Shown piece after piece: positions 23,464 through 35,390 of a stretch of 64,000 bases of DNA; position 1 is the stretch's first letter, and each line of letters begins with the position of its first letter. The stretch covers positions 46,389,282 to 46,453,281 of the forward strand of contig OZ018409.1 of NCBI GenBank assembly GCA_963969595.1. Reading direction: 5' to 3'. The translations under genes were made by a program, and so were the position numbers. This DNA comes from Neckera pumila. Taxonomy: Eukaryota; Streptophyta; Bryopsida; Hypnales; Neckeraceae. The notes beneath the pieces were generated by a model, which saw only the letters and a list, made by a program, of their open reading frames with translations, was not told where the DNA came from and did no database searches.

Positions 23464-25329
23464 CTGAAAATCCACTTTTACTAATTTAAAATATAAATGA
23501 AGGAATAATATTCTTCTTAGTAGTAAATTTTTTCAATTTTAAGATAGTTATAGACCGTCTAATGTTTAGAACTGGAAACCGGAAGTGGACTGATCAGGAA
23601 CCGATGTAAAGGCTAACCGAATGTATCGGAAACAAGGAAACGAAGTTCGAATTTGCCTAGACCGGATCAGGAAAGGGGTAACAGGAACCGGTATCCAACG
23701 GTGACCTACTTAACCCTAGGGAACTACAGAAATGTTCTAGTCATTAGTGAACGGGAATCCTAAACGGGCAGGTTTAACAAGCAAAGCCTGGATTAGAGGA
23801 ATCATTAAGAGCAACTAGGATTGGCTCTCTTAAACCCCATCTGTCCAGAGATTGGTCACTTACATTTTCTTGCCCTGACTGAAAGTTGTAGTAACGTGCA
23901 CCATTACTGGTTTCCGGTCTGAGCATCAGTATTGGGTTTTGAGTTGACGGACTGCGGAAGAGAGTGCTTGAGGAACATTAAGCGCAAGAGAGAGGTCTGC
24001 TAGCATCCTAGCTTAGCGTTAGTGCTTGCACAGCTGAAAAGAAGAAAGAGAGAGCCGTGAGGACCACTCTTTTTCCGATTTCTGAGAATAGACCGGCCGC
24101 ATCCTAACGGAAGGAGAGATGGCTGCAAGTCAGAGCGGGGGAGCCACCATCTCGCTCCGGTATGTGACGCCACGATTGCCCAAAGACAAGCTGGAGCTAG
24201 CGGAGCTGAAGGAAGACCTGGAGCAGATGGGGTGCACTGGGTTCTTGATCCGACCATAGGACTTCAGAAGCGAAGCAATAGTGGCAGAATTAAGGCCTGG
24301 AGCGCAGACTCGCGTCGCGACCACAATCCGTGCAAAGCCCAAGCGATGGACGGCGGACATGTGGAGGAAGGTCTATCTATTCGGCCAGGAAGGCGAAGGA
24401 AGTGCATCCCGGAAACACAAGTATACGGTGGGTAAGTTCCGAAACCCAATTAGTAAAAAAGACGGGTTCTCAATCACCGACTGTATCAATTAGAGAGAGA
24501 AGCGGTTGTTACAGTATGTCTTGGCCATTCTCAAACCGGAAAGGCCAAGCCGAGTTTCTCTGACATTGGCCAACACAATATTTGGCACATTGTCTGGAGA
24601 CCGGAAAGTAGATTGGGGAGTGGTCATCTAGGACCAAGTACTGAAAATGGTGAATAATGTTGGGAAGGCCAAGCCCTCCGCCATCTGCCCATTCCTGATT
24701 CATCTGTATCATTCTGAGGGGGTGATGACAAAAGATGAAGAAGTAGAGTATGAGGCCGCTGCTGCCCTGATAGAGTTTGAAGTTCCGGACTTAGATCCTG
24801 AAATCGGAAAAGAGGAAGAATCCTCAGATGAGGGAGACAATGAGGATGAGAGTGAGAATGATGATAAGGGTGAGGAAACGAGAGAAAAGGGTCAGGTAGA
24901 GAAAGAGCAGACCAAGGATACCGATCCGGTCTGGAGAGACGAGCCGCTAGAGAGAATCACCTGAGAATTGAGCGACTTCAGGACCCGGTACGAGATAGAG
25001 CGAGGGGCGATGCAGACCATCTGCACCATAGTGGGCGCCGTCCACCCAGTTCAAGCCTTAACTCGGGTAATACGGCTTACCCGAGAGAAGGAAAATAACG
25101 AAAACAAGGAAGAATTGGCAAAGCTTTCCGGCCAAGTGGACACTCTTAAACAAGAGTTGCGCCAGAAAACAGAAGAGGTGGAGAAGGAGAAAACGTTCTC
25201 CAAGCAGACGCGAGACACCCTTTCCCAAATCCGGGAATTCATCACCCATCCGGGTGAAGTTGTCAACAAGGCTAACTTGTTTGACCAACAAGTAATGGTG
25301 GAAGGACAACAGCTGCTGTCGCAACACAG

Positions 25330-27720
25330 GGCAAGTAATTTCCCAGTTATACTACCAAAAAACACTTTAAAGTATAACAAAGTGACTCTAAAGATTGAAC
25401 CCGCGAGATTCTGTGAAGTAGATAGCCTTATTTAGTCTCTAAGCTAAGTCAGTACCTATATTTCCTCTTCCGGTTCAAACACAACAACCGGAAATACAAC
25501 AACACCAAAAACTATAATCAGACCCTCTTCTCCTTTTCCGATCCGGTCCACTTTCCGATCTAGTTTGATCAACTCACATCCGCTTTTACTACCATCCGGT
25601 TTAGTTTTACCTCTATTTCACCATCAAAGGATTTGCCCCTTGTTTTTGAGAGTGGCAGGCCCGACGCTCCTTCCGTGAATTATAGTGGCTGAAGACCCAC
25701 TTCGTCCTTCTCCAATTCTCTACACTAACTCGGACCCGGTTTGATCCTTCACAGCAACCCAGAAAACTCTCCGGATCACCGGTCACACAAGGACCCCTCG
25801 TACGATTCTTCCATACTACAACGACCTTAGCGCCATGTTCCGTCTGTGCGAAGCCAGGCGGCTGCAAGTAAACCCATCCATTCCAACATCCACTAAAGTT
25901 CTTCCGTTTGCCCATTGAGGCAACAAAATCTCTCAGGAGATCGAACACTCAACCGGATTTACCACCTAGGAGTTCTAGCACGACTAAGGAATCCCTCCCT
26001 ATCCGCCTAGCCTAACAACAGCTGTCTCGCCCGGAATCCTAAACTTTAGAGCTGCTGAGGAACTGGAATCCACTCCCAACACTTTCGCAACCCGCTCACC
26101 TGCACATAAGATCAAAACAAGAACACCAAAGGGAGAAATCACACCCACACTAGCATGCGCCTTCCTAACTCCTCACCACACAACCCTGCCGCACACGGGA
26201 GAGACACGCAACAAGAGGCCAAGAGAAGACGTACGCAAAAATGAGGTGAAAAAAACTCTCAGCTCCCAAGCAGGGGCTGACTTATATACAACTTGATTAC
26301 AAAGCAAAAAAGCCCCCGGAAATCCGCGCTGGACTTCCGGGTCCGATCCTAACCGGCTAGACCGGATAAACATCCGATCCGGTCCTAACTATCTCACAAA
26401 TACTTTACATTTCTAACTAACTTCCTATCCTACTCTCCAATTCCCCTACCCAACGTAGGACTTCTAGGTTCCTCGGGCAGTTGGTTGAAGACGTCCGCCA
26501 AGTTTCGGCTCCGCTCCCCGGCAGCTGGATCCGGAAGATCTGACCCGGGCGATGAATCTAACTGAATTGGTTGCCCCAGCCCAGGTCTCCGGTTACTCTT
26601 CCTTGACTCGGGTGTCTGATCCTTGCGCTCCCTTGGATTCGATCCTCCCGCTGCAAACGAATCCGGCAGCAAAGTATCCGAGAGGTGGATTTCTCAGGAA
26701 AACAGGGATCCGTTCAACTTCCGACTGCTGATGTCCATCCGGTCGGCCGCCTCTCGTGCTGCCACTAAGGATGCTTCCACCCGATCGGTGAAGTCGGTGA
26801 GGATCCGAACTATCCGGGAACCGGATACCTTCTTCTCCTCATGCACCCCTTTGTCAAATAATGCCGCCTTGACTGCGATGGATCCGGACTCTCCAAGAGT
26901 GTCCTTCACCGACTCAGCCACCCATTCGGTCGGGCGGCCCCGGAGAGTATTGTCAAACTCGTTCGACATCTTACACTTGATCTCCCTAACCATCCGCTGC
27001 TCCCAAAACCCCCAGGGTTTATCCATCAGGACTAGGCACCCCATGGCGTTGAGGTCCTCCATGAGCTCAGTCCGGGCCGGTTCCTCCATAGGAATGACCA
27101 GAACTATCTTCCGGAGCTTGACGTTGGAGGAGGAACTAGGCGCGCCCGGTCTGGTCTTATGCAGCTGAGGCATGGACACTAGACGACCGCTGGACCCTTA
27201 CCGATTGTTACCTCACTCTCTCCTAGCCGCACATCCAGTTCCTCACTTCCTCTTGTCTGATCTCAACCGGAAAGTACACACAAAATCTGCAACCCACACG
27301 TTCTTTACTCTTTCTACACTCTCAGACCTGCCCAGCCAGAAGCGCACATACATACAACGGCTCTGGCACGGACGGAGGCGTAAAAGCGCTCAAGGTCAGC
27401 TCTAGAGCTCGAGGGGAGTAAAGGAGTGAAAATGAGGACGACCAGCCTTTATATAGTCTTAGGAGCCTTGACAGGTCATCATGACCTTTTCTGGTCCGGT
27501 TCTCTATCGATCCGGTCCAACCCTAATCCGATCTGAGGTGAAATCCGGATGTGATTCCGCTCCTGAATACTAACATTCTGAACGGATTAAATACAGTTTT
27601 CTCCTTATTGGATTATCGTTGCCTATCCCTAGTTTCCTTCTGCCCCTCTAACTGGATACAGATCCTAATTACCTGTTTCCGTTCCATTATTTAGACAATC
27701 AGAAGAAAACCAAAAATTCC
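25330..27720 (-). mobile_element. E3: shortened, reversed relative nested in E2
   Basis: This CCGG-rich block is in the opposite orientation to E2 and splits its reading frame. An 8-bp direct repeat, TTATTTAG, occurs at 25,428-25,435 and 27,687-27,694. It could be the target duplication, although E2 protein similarity already ends near 25,330. A TATATAA box on the minus strand near 27,450 precedes its ORF. E3 lacks the middle two thirds of the E1/E2 protein. Confidence 0.55.
26694..27179 (-). CDS. E3 short ORF: N- and C-terminal parts of the E1/E2 protein fused
   Basis: This 161-codon frame starts MSMPQLHKTRPGAP. Its first part (PARTELMEDLNAMG, then a KPW motif) matches the N-terminus of E1. 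After GRPTEWVAESVKDTLGESGS it reaches KVSGSRIVRILTDF, which aligns with GSRVLQVLVNYEAKM of E1, some 300 codons further on. The middle is missing without loss of frame, as in an internally deleted copy. It is intact as an ORF. Whether it is expressed is unknown. Confidence 0.5.
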   Translation of the reverse strand: MSMPQLHKTRPGAPSSSSNVKLRKIVLVIPMEEPARTELMEDLNAMGCLVLMDKPWGFWEQRMVREIKCKMSNEFDNTLRGRPTEWVAESVKDTLGESGSIAVKAALFDKGVHEEKKVSGSRIVRILTDFTDRVEASLVAAREAADRMDISSRKLNGSLFS

Positions 27721-29698
27721 GATTGCGACAGTTGCATCAGAAGCTCATACTGGCTATGGTGACTTATCACAAGAAGATGGAGTCCACATTGGAGCAGCTG
27801 CGGGAAGTGATGCGCGAGGTAAACCCTCAAAGTGATCCTGCACCAAGATCGGAACCGGATTACGAACCAGTTCAACAGCCAACAGTAGAGGACAAGGGTA
27901 AAGGTGTGACTTCTCACGAGCAACCAGACCTACCTGTACCAGAGGAGCACCAGGAAGCCAAGACAAATCAGGTGCAGGAAACTGGAGTGGAGATCACCAA
28001 AGTCATCGATCCGGATCCGGAGGATGACGAGTTGGAGATCACGAAGGTGATGGGATCGGATTCAGCAAAGGCACAGGGACCGGAACCGACAATCGGACCA
28101 GGAGGGTCCATTCCAGGGGAGAGTACTAAGGTGAAGCAGATGAATGCCCTCTCACCCTCCAAGTCTTCTCCCAAGACTCCCGGAAAGAAGGTGCAGTTTG
28201 GAGATGCAGGGAAGATGACAACCCTGATGCAGTCCGTGGTGAAGACAGAGACTGGAGCCGGTCGCGGCACTTCATCCGGCTCACCGAGTAAGGGCCTAAT
28301 CAGGAAACCGACTGGAGGAGATGGAACACCTCAGAGCAAGGTAGCAAAGCCTGCTCCAGTCCTGCATAAGAGAAAGGTTCCTAAGCCACAGTCGGCCAAG
28401 AAGAAATACACAAAGGTTCAGGAGGAGGAAGAAGAAGAGGATTCCGACTATGATGAAGAGGAATCCGGTTCCGACTAGGATTCTGAACCTTATTTGGATC
28501 CCGATCAGGCCTTGGCAGAGACCCAAGCGACAAAGGCGAAGGCGGCTAGAGAAAAGGCCAAAGCCCGGTCCAAACAAACTGCCAGGCCGCAGACCGGAAA
28601 GAAGCCCTTGACCCGGAAGGGACCAGCAAAGGCAGGGTTTTCTCCAGTGAAGAAGATTAAGAAGTAGGTGAAGGTTCTGACAGTGATTGTAGGGCTGCAT
28701 GCCTAATTTTGACAAGTAGATGTGTAGGTATATTTTTAGTTTAGAAGGAGTTAGGACTTAAGTTGATTCCGGATTTTTAAGATCTAAGATCTATTTTTAG
28801 TGGGAGTTTTTCGACTGTAGCTTAAGTTACCTAAATTAGACATGAAGTTAGGAATGAAACGTGTCATTCCATTAGCTGTAATTAGCCTTATGCGCTTTTT
28901 GAGTTTGAGGTGTAGTTTAGTATTTAAAGGCGGATTTTAGGTTTGATCCGGGTAGCATTTTCCATACTTTGTATTCCCAATTTTCTGCAAATGCCGTTGG
29001 AGTTTTCCAATTTACAATTGTGAACTGTACCTTTTAGTACTTGTCCGTGTTATCATGAGAGCAGTGAGATTGTGCAGATTTGGGTAAGGAGGAAGTGAAA
29101 CCCGGATACAAGAAGTATCCGGCCTCTGAAGAGATTGCATGTTAGACAGGAAACAATAAGATTTCCTTGCGAGGATTAGAGCTGGCTTTTGTCAAGAAGT
29201 ATTATAGCTCTCCCAATTTTTCCTGACACCCCTTCTCTACCTAGGCCGTGGATTGTCCTGTAGTCTGTCATTGTAGTAATTGTTAGGAGAATCTAGACTT
29301 TCCTGCGTGACCTGCTAGCCTGCGTAGTCCATCCGGTCTAGTTGTGAGGACGGTCTCTTTCTCGTTGTTCTTGTCAAAGTTTTCTTTTCAAGTTTATATC
29401 GTAGATCTTCTGACACATTAAAACTCGGAGGGTAGGAGTTAAGCTTCCTTCCTGAAACCCAAAGTTGCAGATCCCTCTTGGTCCAAAGGTTAAACTCGAA
29501 TTTATTACATATAGTTACATACTCTAGATCGGATATATAATCGGGAAAAGAGTTTCCGGTTCCGGATTACTGGAGTTGGATCCGGTCTAGACTAGTACTT
29601 AGGGTTTGTTTTGGGATACCAATTCACTACATTCCGGCCACTTAGTAGAATTACACCGAGATCTCTACGAAATGATATACGAGTCACTTTAGGGTCCA

Positions 29699-32600
29699 TT
29701 AAGGCCTTAGAGAAGGATTTTGTACTTTCTGTGCTACGACAGTTTGAATTTCCTCATCGTCATAATCACTCTCTGTGCGGGAGGAACTATCTTCCTTGTC
29801 CGAGGCGTTGTCTTGACGTCTCGTGTCCGTTCCTATGGTCTAGTGGTCTGGAGAATTGTCCTGTACTCCCTAATGAGAGGAATCACCCTCCCCTGCGACG
29901 ACTACGACTTTGTCTCCCTGTTCACTTTGTGAAGAGAGGCGGTGATCCGAAGGAACAATGTCAGCATCATTGCCAACTCCTCCAGCCTCTCCCCCTCCCT
30001 CTTTGCCCTCTCCTCTCTCCTCCTCGCCGTCTCCTCGTCCCTCCTCTTCTTCTTCGTCGCCCTCTCATCCCTCCTCCTCTTCCCCGTCGCCGTCTCTACC
30101 ACCCTCCTTTCCCCCACCCTCTTCTTCTTCTTCGTCCTTATCCTCCTCACGAAGGAACTGAGCATTATGCAATTGCTTCCAAATCTGCCGGGTGACCAAA
30201 ATTGCCTTGGACTCTGATTCGGAGTCATAAACGACTTCAATAACCTTGTTCGAGGAGACCTGACAGCATTGTAGAAGCAAATGTCAATGCACTGGAAATT
30301 GATTGAGTTACAAAAAATAATGGGAAAGAAAATGAATTAGGGCTTACCATTGCAAGAGAAGTAATTTCCGGACTGCCGTTCACGTTAACAATGACCACGT
30401 TGTCGGTCATGTGGTTACGGAAAATTTTCATCGCCGCGGCAATGGAGAACCAAGGCATATTTGACCGCCTGCACAACTTGTCTACTTCGTCCAAATCTCT
30501 CGAGAAATACACAGCAAACATCTCAATTGCACTCCTGAAGAAATTGTGGAAGCTACTCGTCGGACCGTGGACTTCGTCGTAGGCAAAGAGCAAGACCAAG
30601 TACACGATGAAATGCAATCCTGTCATTGGAGGGGTGAAGCCATCTGCTTTCTCCGGAATGTAATGAATTACATGCCAATCCCAGAGCCGGACTTTCATGT
30701 CCTGCCGCTGCCTCTCCAGGTGTGCTAGAATTGCGTGAAATCCAGCACCATCCATTATAAGTACTGCTGGTGAACGGGCTCTCACAAGGCGTCGATTAGT
30801 ATCCTTGTACTCTATGGCATCGAATACGTGGTTCAGATTCCGGTTCTCTAGGAATTTAGCACGAGCACCGCGGCTGGTCATTTCAAAGAGAAACCAGAAA
30901 TACATGTGGGTCTTCGCTTCACCTCACCATGCCTTTACGGAATCTTCTGCCAAAATCTTGCTGATGTTCCAGCATTTCTCGTCCATGACCTTGCACAGAT
31001 AGTCCCTTCCGAAGTCCTCGACAACATATTCCTGGATCTCCTCTGTATGCGCATTCATGAAGATCTCCCACATCTTCTTTACCGCCTCTGGACAGTTGCT
31101 TGGATCGTGTGTCTTGTTCAGGGCCTTCGTACGACCCTCTAGCCACTCCTTGCCTAGCTCCGTCGCCATGCTCTTATCCGTCCACCACTCGACTTGCTCC
31201 CGAGTAATCTTCTTCGCAGCCACAAACTCTTCCCATTCTTCTGCTGGGTAGGGAGAGTACTCTGGCTTCTTGCTTGGAAGCGGAAACTGTTTGTAGTGGC
31301 ACATGAGCTTGTTCTTCATGGCCCTCACCTTCTTCTTCCGACTTGCTGCCACAGCCACTGGAATGACCGGCATTCCCCCAATATTGAGGTTTATAGCCGT
31401 TTTCTTCATGCACACAACTCCCTGCTCCATTTGGCTAGCCAAGTAATTCAAGTCCTCATCTCGCTATCCCCACAAAGGCTTGAAGTTGGTGTATGCCAGC
31501 GGCTTACAGACACCCTTTGATTTTGGTCCGTTCCCGTCAGGAAACTTTCTTGCCAGAAAGTCCTTGTCAATTTGAATCCAGCGGTTGAAGTCTTCATCCT
31601 TCTCCATGAAGAGTAGCGGGATTTTCAAATCCGGATTGTCTGCATTCTTGAACCCAGTGAAGATTGCGGACATCACAAAATAGAATCCCTGCACATAAAT
31701 GCCGACAATGCAAGTTATATTGGGGATTACTCAGAAATCAGAAGACAATGAAAGTGTTCATCATCGGGATAAATCCCGTTGCTGGATTGATTCGGGGCTA
31801 TACTGTGAAAAACGGGATAATTCCCGCTGAATGCCAGCGAGAGATCAGTGCATTTTCATAACATCTGTATCTCTCCCGCCTAGTAGGAATATAGAAATAT
31901 TACTCTGATCCTGTCGACAGCGGGATATGTTCCGCTGTGGACAGTCATCGGGATATCTCGCGTTGATTTTCAGGAAGGAAAAAAACATTGTACAAGCATA
32001 ACTCGAGCATAAGTTCAGTAAAACTTACAAAGTACGCTGTTGAGTGCTCTCGTCCTCCGTATGACGGGTGTGGGGACCCCATGTCTTTCCACTTCACACG
32101 AGCGTGAGCAAGCTGCTGGCGAATCTCTGCTCCTTTTGCTCACCAGCGAGGTTCTGGTTGAGAGCTCTCGAAAGGTGAACGATATCATTCTTCTTTGTTT
32201 CATGCAACGCCCATATGGGAATGATGTTGAACGTGGAAGCGTCGGCCTTATCTGCCTGAGTGATATGTTTCTTCTCGATCAACTCCTTGTGCACTTCAAC
32301 AGTGTGCTGACCATCAATAATGTAGTAGTGGGATTTGGTGGTCAGACTCTCCTTCCTCGGACACGTGTCCCAGAACTCTACTAGATTATTCGGCCCGTAC
32401 GGTCCTTTCTTCAAGGGCAAGACGGTTATATACTAGTTCTTCGAGTGGAAGTCGTTGTCCACAAGAACCTTATTTTTAATCCCTTTGAGCCGATTCTGGT
32501 CAATAGCTCTATATACGAGATCCCCAGCTTTTGCCTTGTAGAGGAACTTGTAGTGCACCCGCAGGAGTTCTCCCTTCGCATTGGCTAGTGGCTTCTTGTC

Positions 32601-33367
32601 CCATTTGTACATTAGCTTGAAAACTTGGTTGTACAACTTATTGATCTCCTTTATTTCACCTGGCTCGAGCTTGCTAACCTCAGCCTCTATCATTTTGATT
32701 GCCTGCGTAATAGTCAATGGGGTGGCCATTTTTTTCTTCTTATCCCTGCCCTTCTCCTCTGCTTCCTCCACAATTTCATCTCCTAGCCCACCCGCTATGG
32801 CTTTCCTCTTCCTTTGCTTCTTTGGGACAGAAGGCGTTGATGCAGTAGCAACGACTGGTACTATGTCCGTATTGGACTCGCCACGGCTGTTGTCTATAAC
32901 GACCCATTTGTTAGACATCTCCGCCGGTGTCCAGCAATGAGATCCGTCTGGCTTGTCTAGAAATCCCTTTATTGTCATAGACTCGCACATCTGGAGATCC
33001 ATGGTGGCATAGTCAAAGATGAGGCCGTAGGGGTCTGTGCTTCTTGCTTTTTGGGAACCATCTCTCGGACAATGACGAGGACAGTAGAGTTATCTAGCCC
33101 TTGAAGCTCCATGACGTCTAAGCCTGTCGTGGCGTGAGCCTTGCCTTTGAACAAGAGCCTAGGGCATATGATTGCAACACCTCCGGCCTGGTCCATCCAC
33201 TCAAGACCCCACGCTGTAACTTTCCAATTGCATCAAAACACAGCTCCTGGATTGCTCTTGCCAATGTACTGGAATGTGTGCACCACTGAGTCGATAAACT
33301 TATACAGTCTGATGGGTGACAAGTCTGCAGGCAGGTCAATCGATGTATTTTCTCTGCGCAATGCCAT
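29699..33367 (-). pseudogene. Gene B: DGQHT-motif (ParB-like) cargo protein, broken
   Basis: The frame starts at ATG 33,367 (MALRRENTSIDLPADL) and ends at TAA 29,701-29,699. Introns with good splice signals are 32,028-31,689 and 30,347-30,260. A frame change near 33,050 and another near 32,130 are needed. Nonsense codons are TGA 33,235, TAG 32,435, TAG 31,466, TGA 30,926, TGA 30,067, TAG 29,872 and TAG 29,842. Features in order are an N-terminal domain, a Lys-rich linker (PKKQRKRKA), then SHYYIIDGQHTVEVHKELIE, which resembles the DGQH nucleotide-binding signature of ParB/sulfiredoxin-like folds, then a long unrecognised region and a Glu/Gly/Asp-rich acidic tail. The 340-nt intron carries four palindromes. 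The biological role is unknown. Confidence 0.6.
31763..31966. repeat. Four palindromes inside one intron of gene B
   Basis: Copies are at 31,763-31,782 (ATCGGGATAAATCCCGTTGC), 31,810-31,829, 31,919-31,938 and 31,947-31,966. All lie between the donor at 32,028 and the acceptor at 31,689. Confidence 0.8.
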
Positions 33368-33412
33368 GCACAATGGTTAGAAGTCCACCTCATATAATGT
33401 CCTCTGAGTTTT

Positions 33413-34098
33413 CATCGGGATTATTCCCGTTGAACGTCAATGCCGTCCTGCTCTGCATCGCTCCTTAATTTAGGCCGTCTACCATATTCAGCGGGAGTTC
33501 TCCCGATGAGTATGTCCAATAGGTGCCGACAGAAACAACACCTTGCATATTATAATGTTTTCTCCTTTGCTATTGCACTGATCATTACTTATGCTTCAAA
33601 TCATCAGGAGATCTCCCATTGGATTCGTGTCTTACCGGACCGTCCTTAGTCCCCAATGTATACGACTCCTATCGACATTATTCACGCAATCCTTCCCGAG
33701 TTCTCTTACTAGTCATGTTCAAACAAGAGCATTTTGAGAAATCCCGCTGATCTTCTCTCCACGTTATTCATGTTATGCCTTATCAGACATCGGGATATAT
33801 CCCGATGCCAATTTCATGTGCTGTCTATGGTTTTCACAAGGAAGCGCTTTCATCTTTTGAACGCTGTGTCAACATCTTGGTTGAAACTCTATTATTTTTT
33901 TGAATTTTTTTGGGAGATCTCCCGCTGTTTTTTTGTCCGTTTATTCGTTTTCTGTTCAACTAAAATCGCTTTGTTTCGTTCCTGGCTGCTTTGTTGTACT
34001 ATGTGTACTACGAAACTATCGGGCAATCTCCCGATAGTCATATCATTAAGCACTATTTTAGTTGTACTCCAGCTCTTTATCGGGATTAATTGCGATGA
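33413..34098. repeat. Palindrome cluster upstream of gene B
   Basis: At least seven copies lie in the 730 bp above the gene B start: about 33,413, 33,490, 33,602, 33,789 (ATCGGGATATATCCCGATGC), 33,910, 34,018 and 34,079. The spacing is irregular. Their position suggests binding or regulatory sites, but this is inference. Confidence 0.8.
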
Positions 34099-34099
34099 A

Positions 34100-35390
34100 A
34101 TTAGGACTCAGGATTTGCACCTGCAAGTGTCTCCGGTGTTCCCACCAAAGGCATTGTCCAGTCTTGCGCGGCTATAGGGCATTTTGAAATTTCTCTGTGC
34201 AAACTGGACTACAATGCTTACCATACTGACTTTCTATCTAACACAAACAACCACAAAAACAGAGAACTTCAGGGGACTGCAATCTTACGGGTCATTCCAA
34301 AATGCTGGTGTGACTTCGACTGCCAATGATGTAGCCATGATGGTGTGCTCATGCCGTATACTCCGACGATACGGTGCTACTCGTCGACAATGACCTCTTG
34401 CCTCTGTAATTCCTACGCAGTTCAAAGTGCTTTCTTAACACACGTCCAACCACTAAGCCAACCAGTAGACGCCCTCACAAAATCCAAAGACCAGGCACAC
34501 CACAACCTCTCTGCTTTCGGAAAGCAAGCTCCGCAACGAGCTCTGAGATCCGGAAGAAGCAAGACACCCGGAAATGGCACAATGGAGACCCTTGCAACAA
34601 GCACGGAATCAATATTCTCACAAATCAAAGACCAAATGAACACGAACTTCCTCACTTGTAAATATGTAATACCCACAGCGCAGAAATTCAGCCAGACAGT
34701 GCAGCTTTGAACTCATCGTAGAGACAACTGAAACTGATAGAAATTTCGTCCCTCAAAAAAACAGACCACAATCCACGCCGCAATGACCAACGCGGGAGGT
34801 TGAGCGTCTTTTGTCTACACTGTCTTAATCTACTTCACACCTAAAGTGTTCTCTCTTATTCCAGATAAGAGCATCACCTATAATTCTTGTCGCTACTCTC
34901 ACGCTCGTTTCGAGAAACAAGTGACTAAGCAGACTTTCGGATTATTTGTCAGGGTTCATTTCATCAAACGGATCCAACTTGGAAACTTAACAAGAGAAAA
35001 AAATCCAGAGCAGGAGATGGAAAACCCTACCGTGTCCTTGCAACGTGGACCTCTGGCGCAAATTCAATCGCGATGCCTCCCTCCGAGCAAACCAAACAGC
35101 CGCAATTCCGACGCCTCCCTCGAAGCCATGGAAACGCACGGAAATGACGAACTGGATGCCGGGGTCTCCTCTCCCAAGTCCCGCAATTCAAGCAACAAAC
35201 TCAACGATTTCCAGCGGGCCGCTCGTTGCAATGGGAGAAAACGAGGAGGCGCTTTGTGGAGGAAGACAATTACCAAAGGGAGAGAGCCTACGAAGGAGGA
35301 CGCTGACCAGTGAGAGCAGTGGGATGAACAAGCGGTTTAGCAAGAGAGGCACGTAGCCCCAGGTCGAGAACTTGGCCATCATGGCGCGCC
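34100..35390. other. Upstream region of gene B; only weak ORFs
   Basis: The composition is less AT-rich than the flanking block. A plus-strand frame from ATG 35,017 to 35,313 (98 codons, Ser/Asn/Arg-rich) and an overlapping frame with PSPP-type motifs are present, but neither resembles a known family. No palindromes occur after 34,098. Confidence 0.35.

Larger units (their letters stand above)
24119..28667 (+). pseudogene. E2 protein, homologue of E1, four stops and an insertion
   Basis: The frame opens at ATG 24,119 (MAASQSGGATISLRYVTP) and stays open in one phase to 25,435, apart from TAG at 24,257, 24,491 and 24,629 and TGA at 24,962. Landmarks shared with E1 are the KLELAELKEDLEQMG stretch, GKFRNPISKKDGFSITDCIN, LANTIFGTLSGD and a coiled-coil segment around 25,080-25,200. 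After E3 the frame resumes (LHQKLILAMVTYHKK) and continues past another TAG at 28,476 to TAG 28,665-28,667, with a basic C-terminal tail. There is no frameshift, only nonsense codons. The function is unknown. Confidence 0.65.
23560..29620 (+). mobile_element. E2: second CCGG-rich element, interrupted by E3
   Basis: The same dense CCGG vocabulary as E1 begins near 23,560 and ends near 29,600. The block lacks the 20-nt palindrome of the surrounding element. Its protein is collinear with E1: the N-terminal two thirds lie at 24,119-25,435 and the C-terminal third resumes at about 27,720. Between them is a reversed relative, E3. Its 3' noncoding region shares blocks with the E1 3' region. E2 probably inserted into an intron of gene A or between A and B. 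The ends are approximate because no terminal repeat was recognised. Confidence 0.6.

Noticed and set aside
23560..29620. E2 as an LTR retrotransposon
   Set aside because: I compared both ends of E1 and E2 and saw no matching long terminal repeats, no primer-binding site and no pol domains, so I kept the neutral name.
29942..30217. Plus-strand Ser/Pro/Leu-rich ORFs at 29.9-30.2 kb
   Set aside because: They are the complement of the Glu/Gly/Arg-rich acidic tail of gene B on the minus strand.
13123..33367. UAG as a reassigned sense codon
   Set aside because: In-frame TAGs are frequent, but TGA is also common and frameshifts are present. The intact Treslin-like gene terminates at TAG. Mutational decay explains more.
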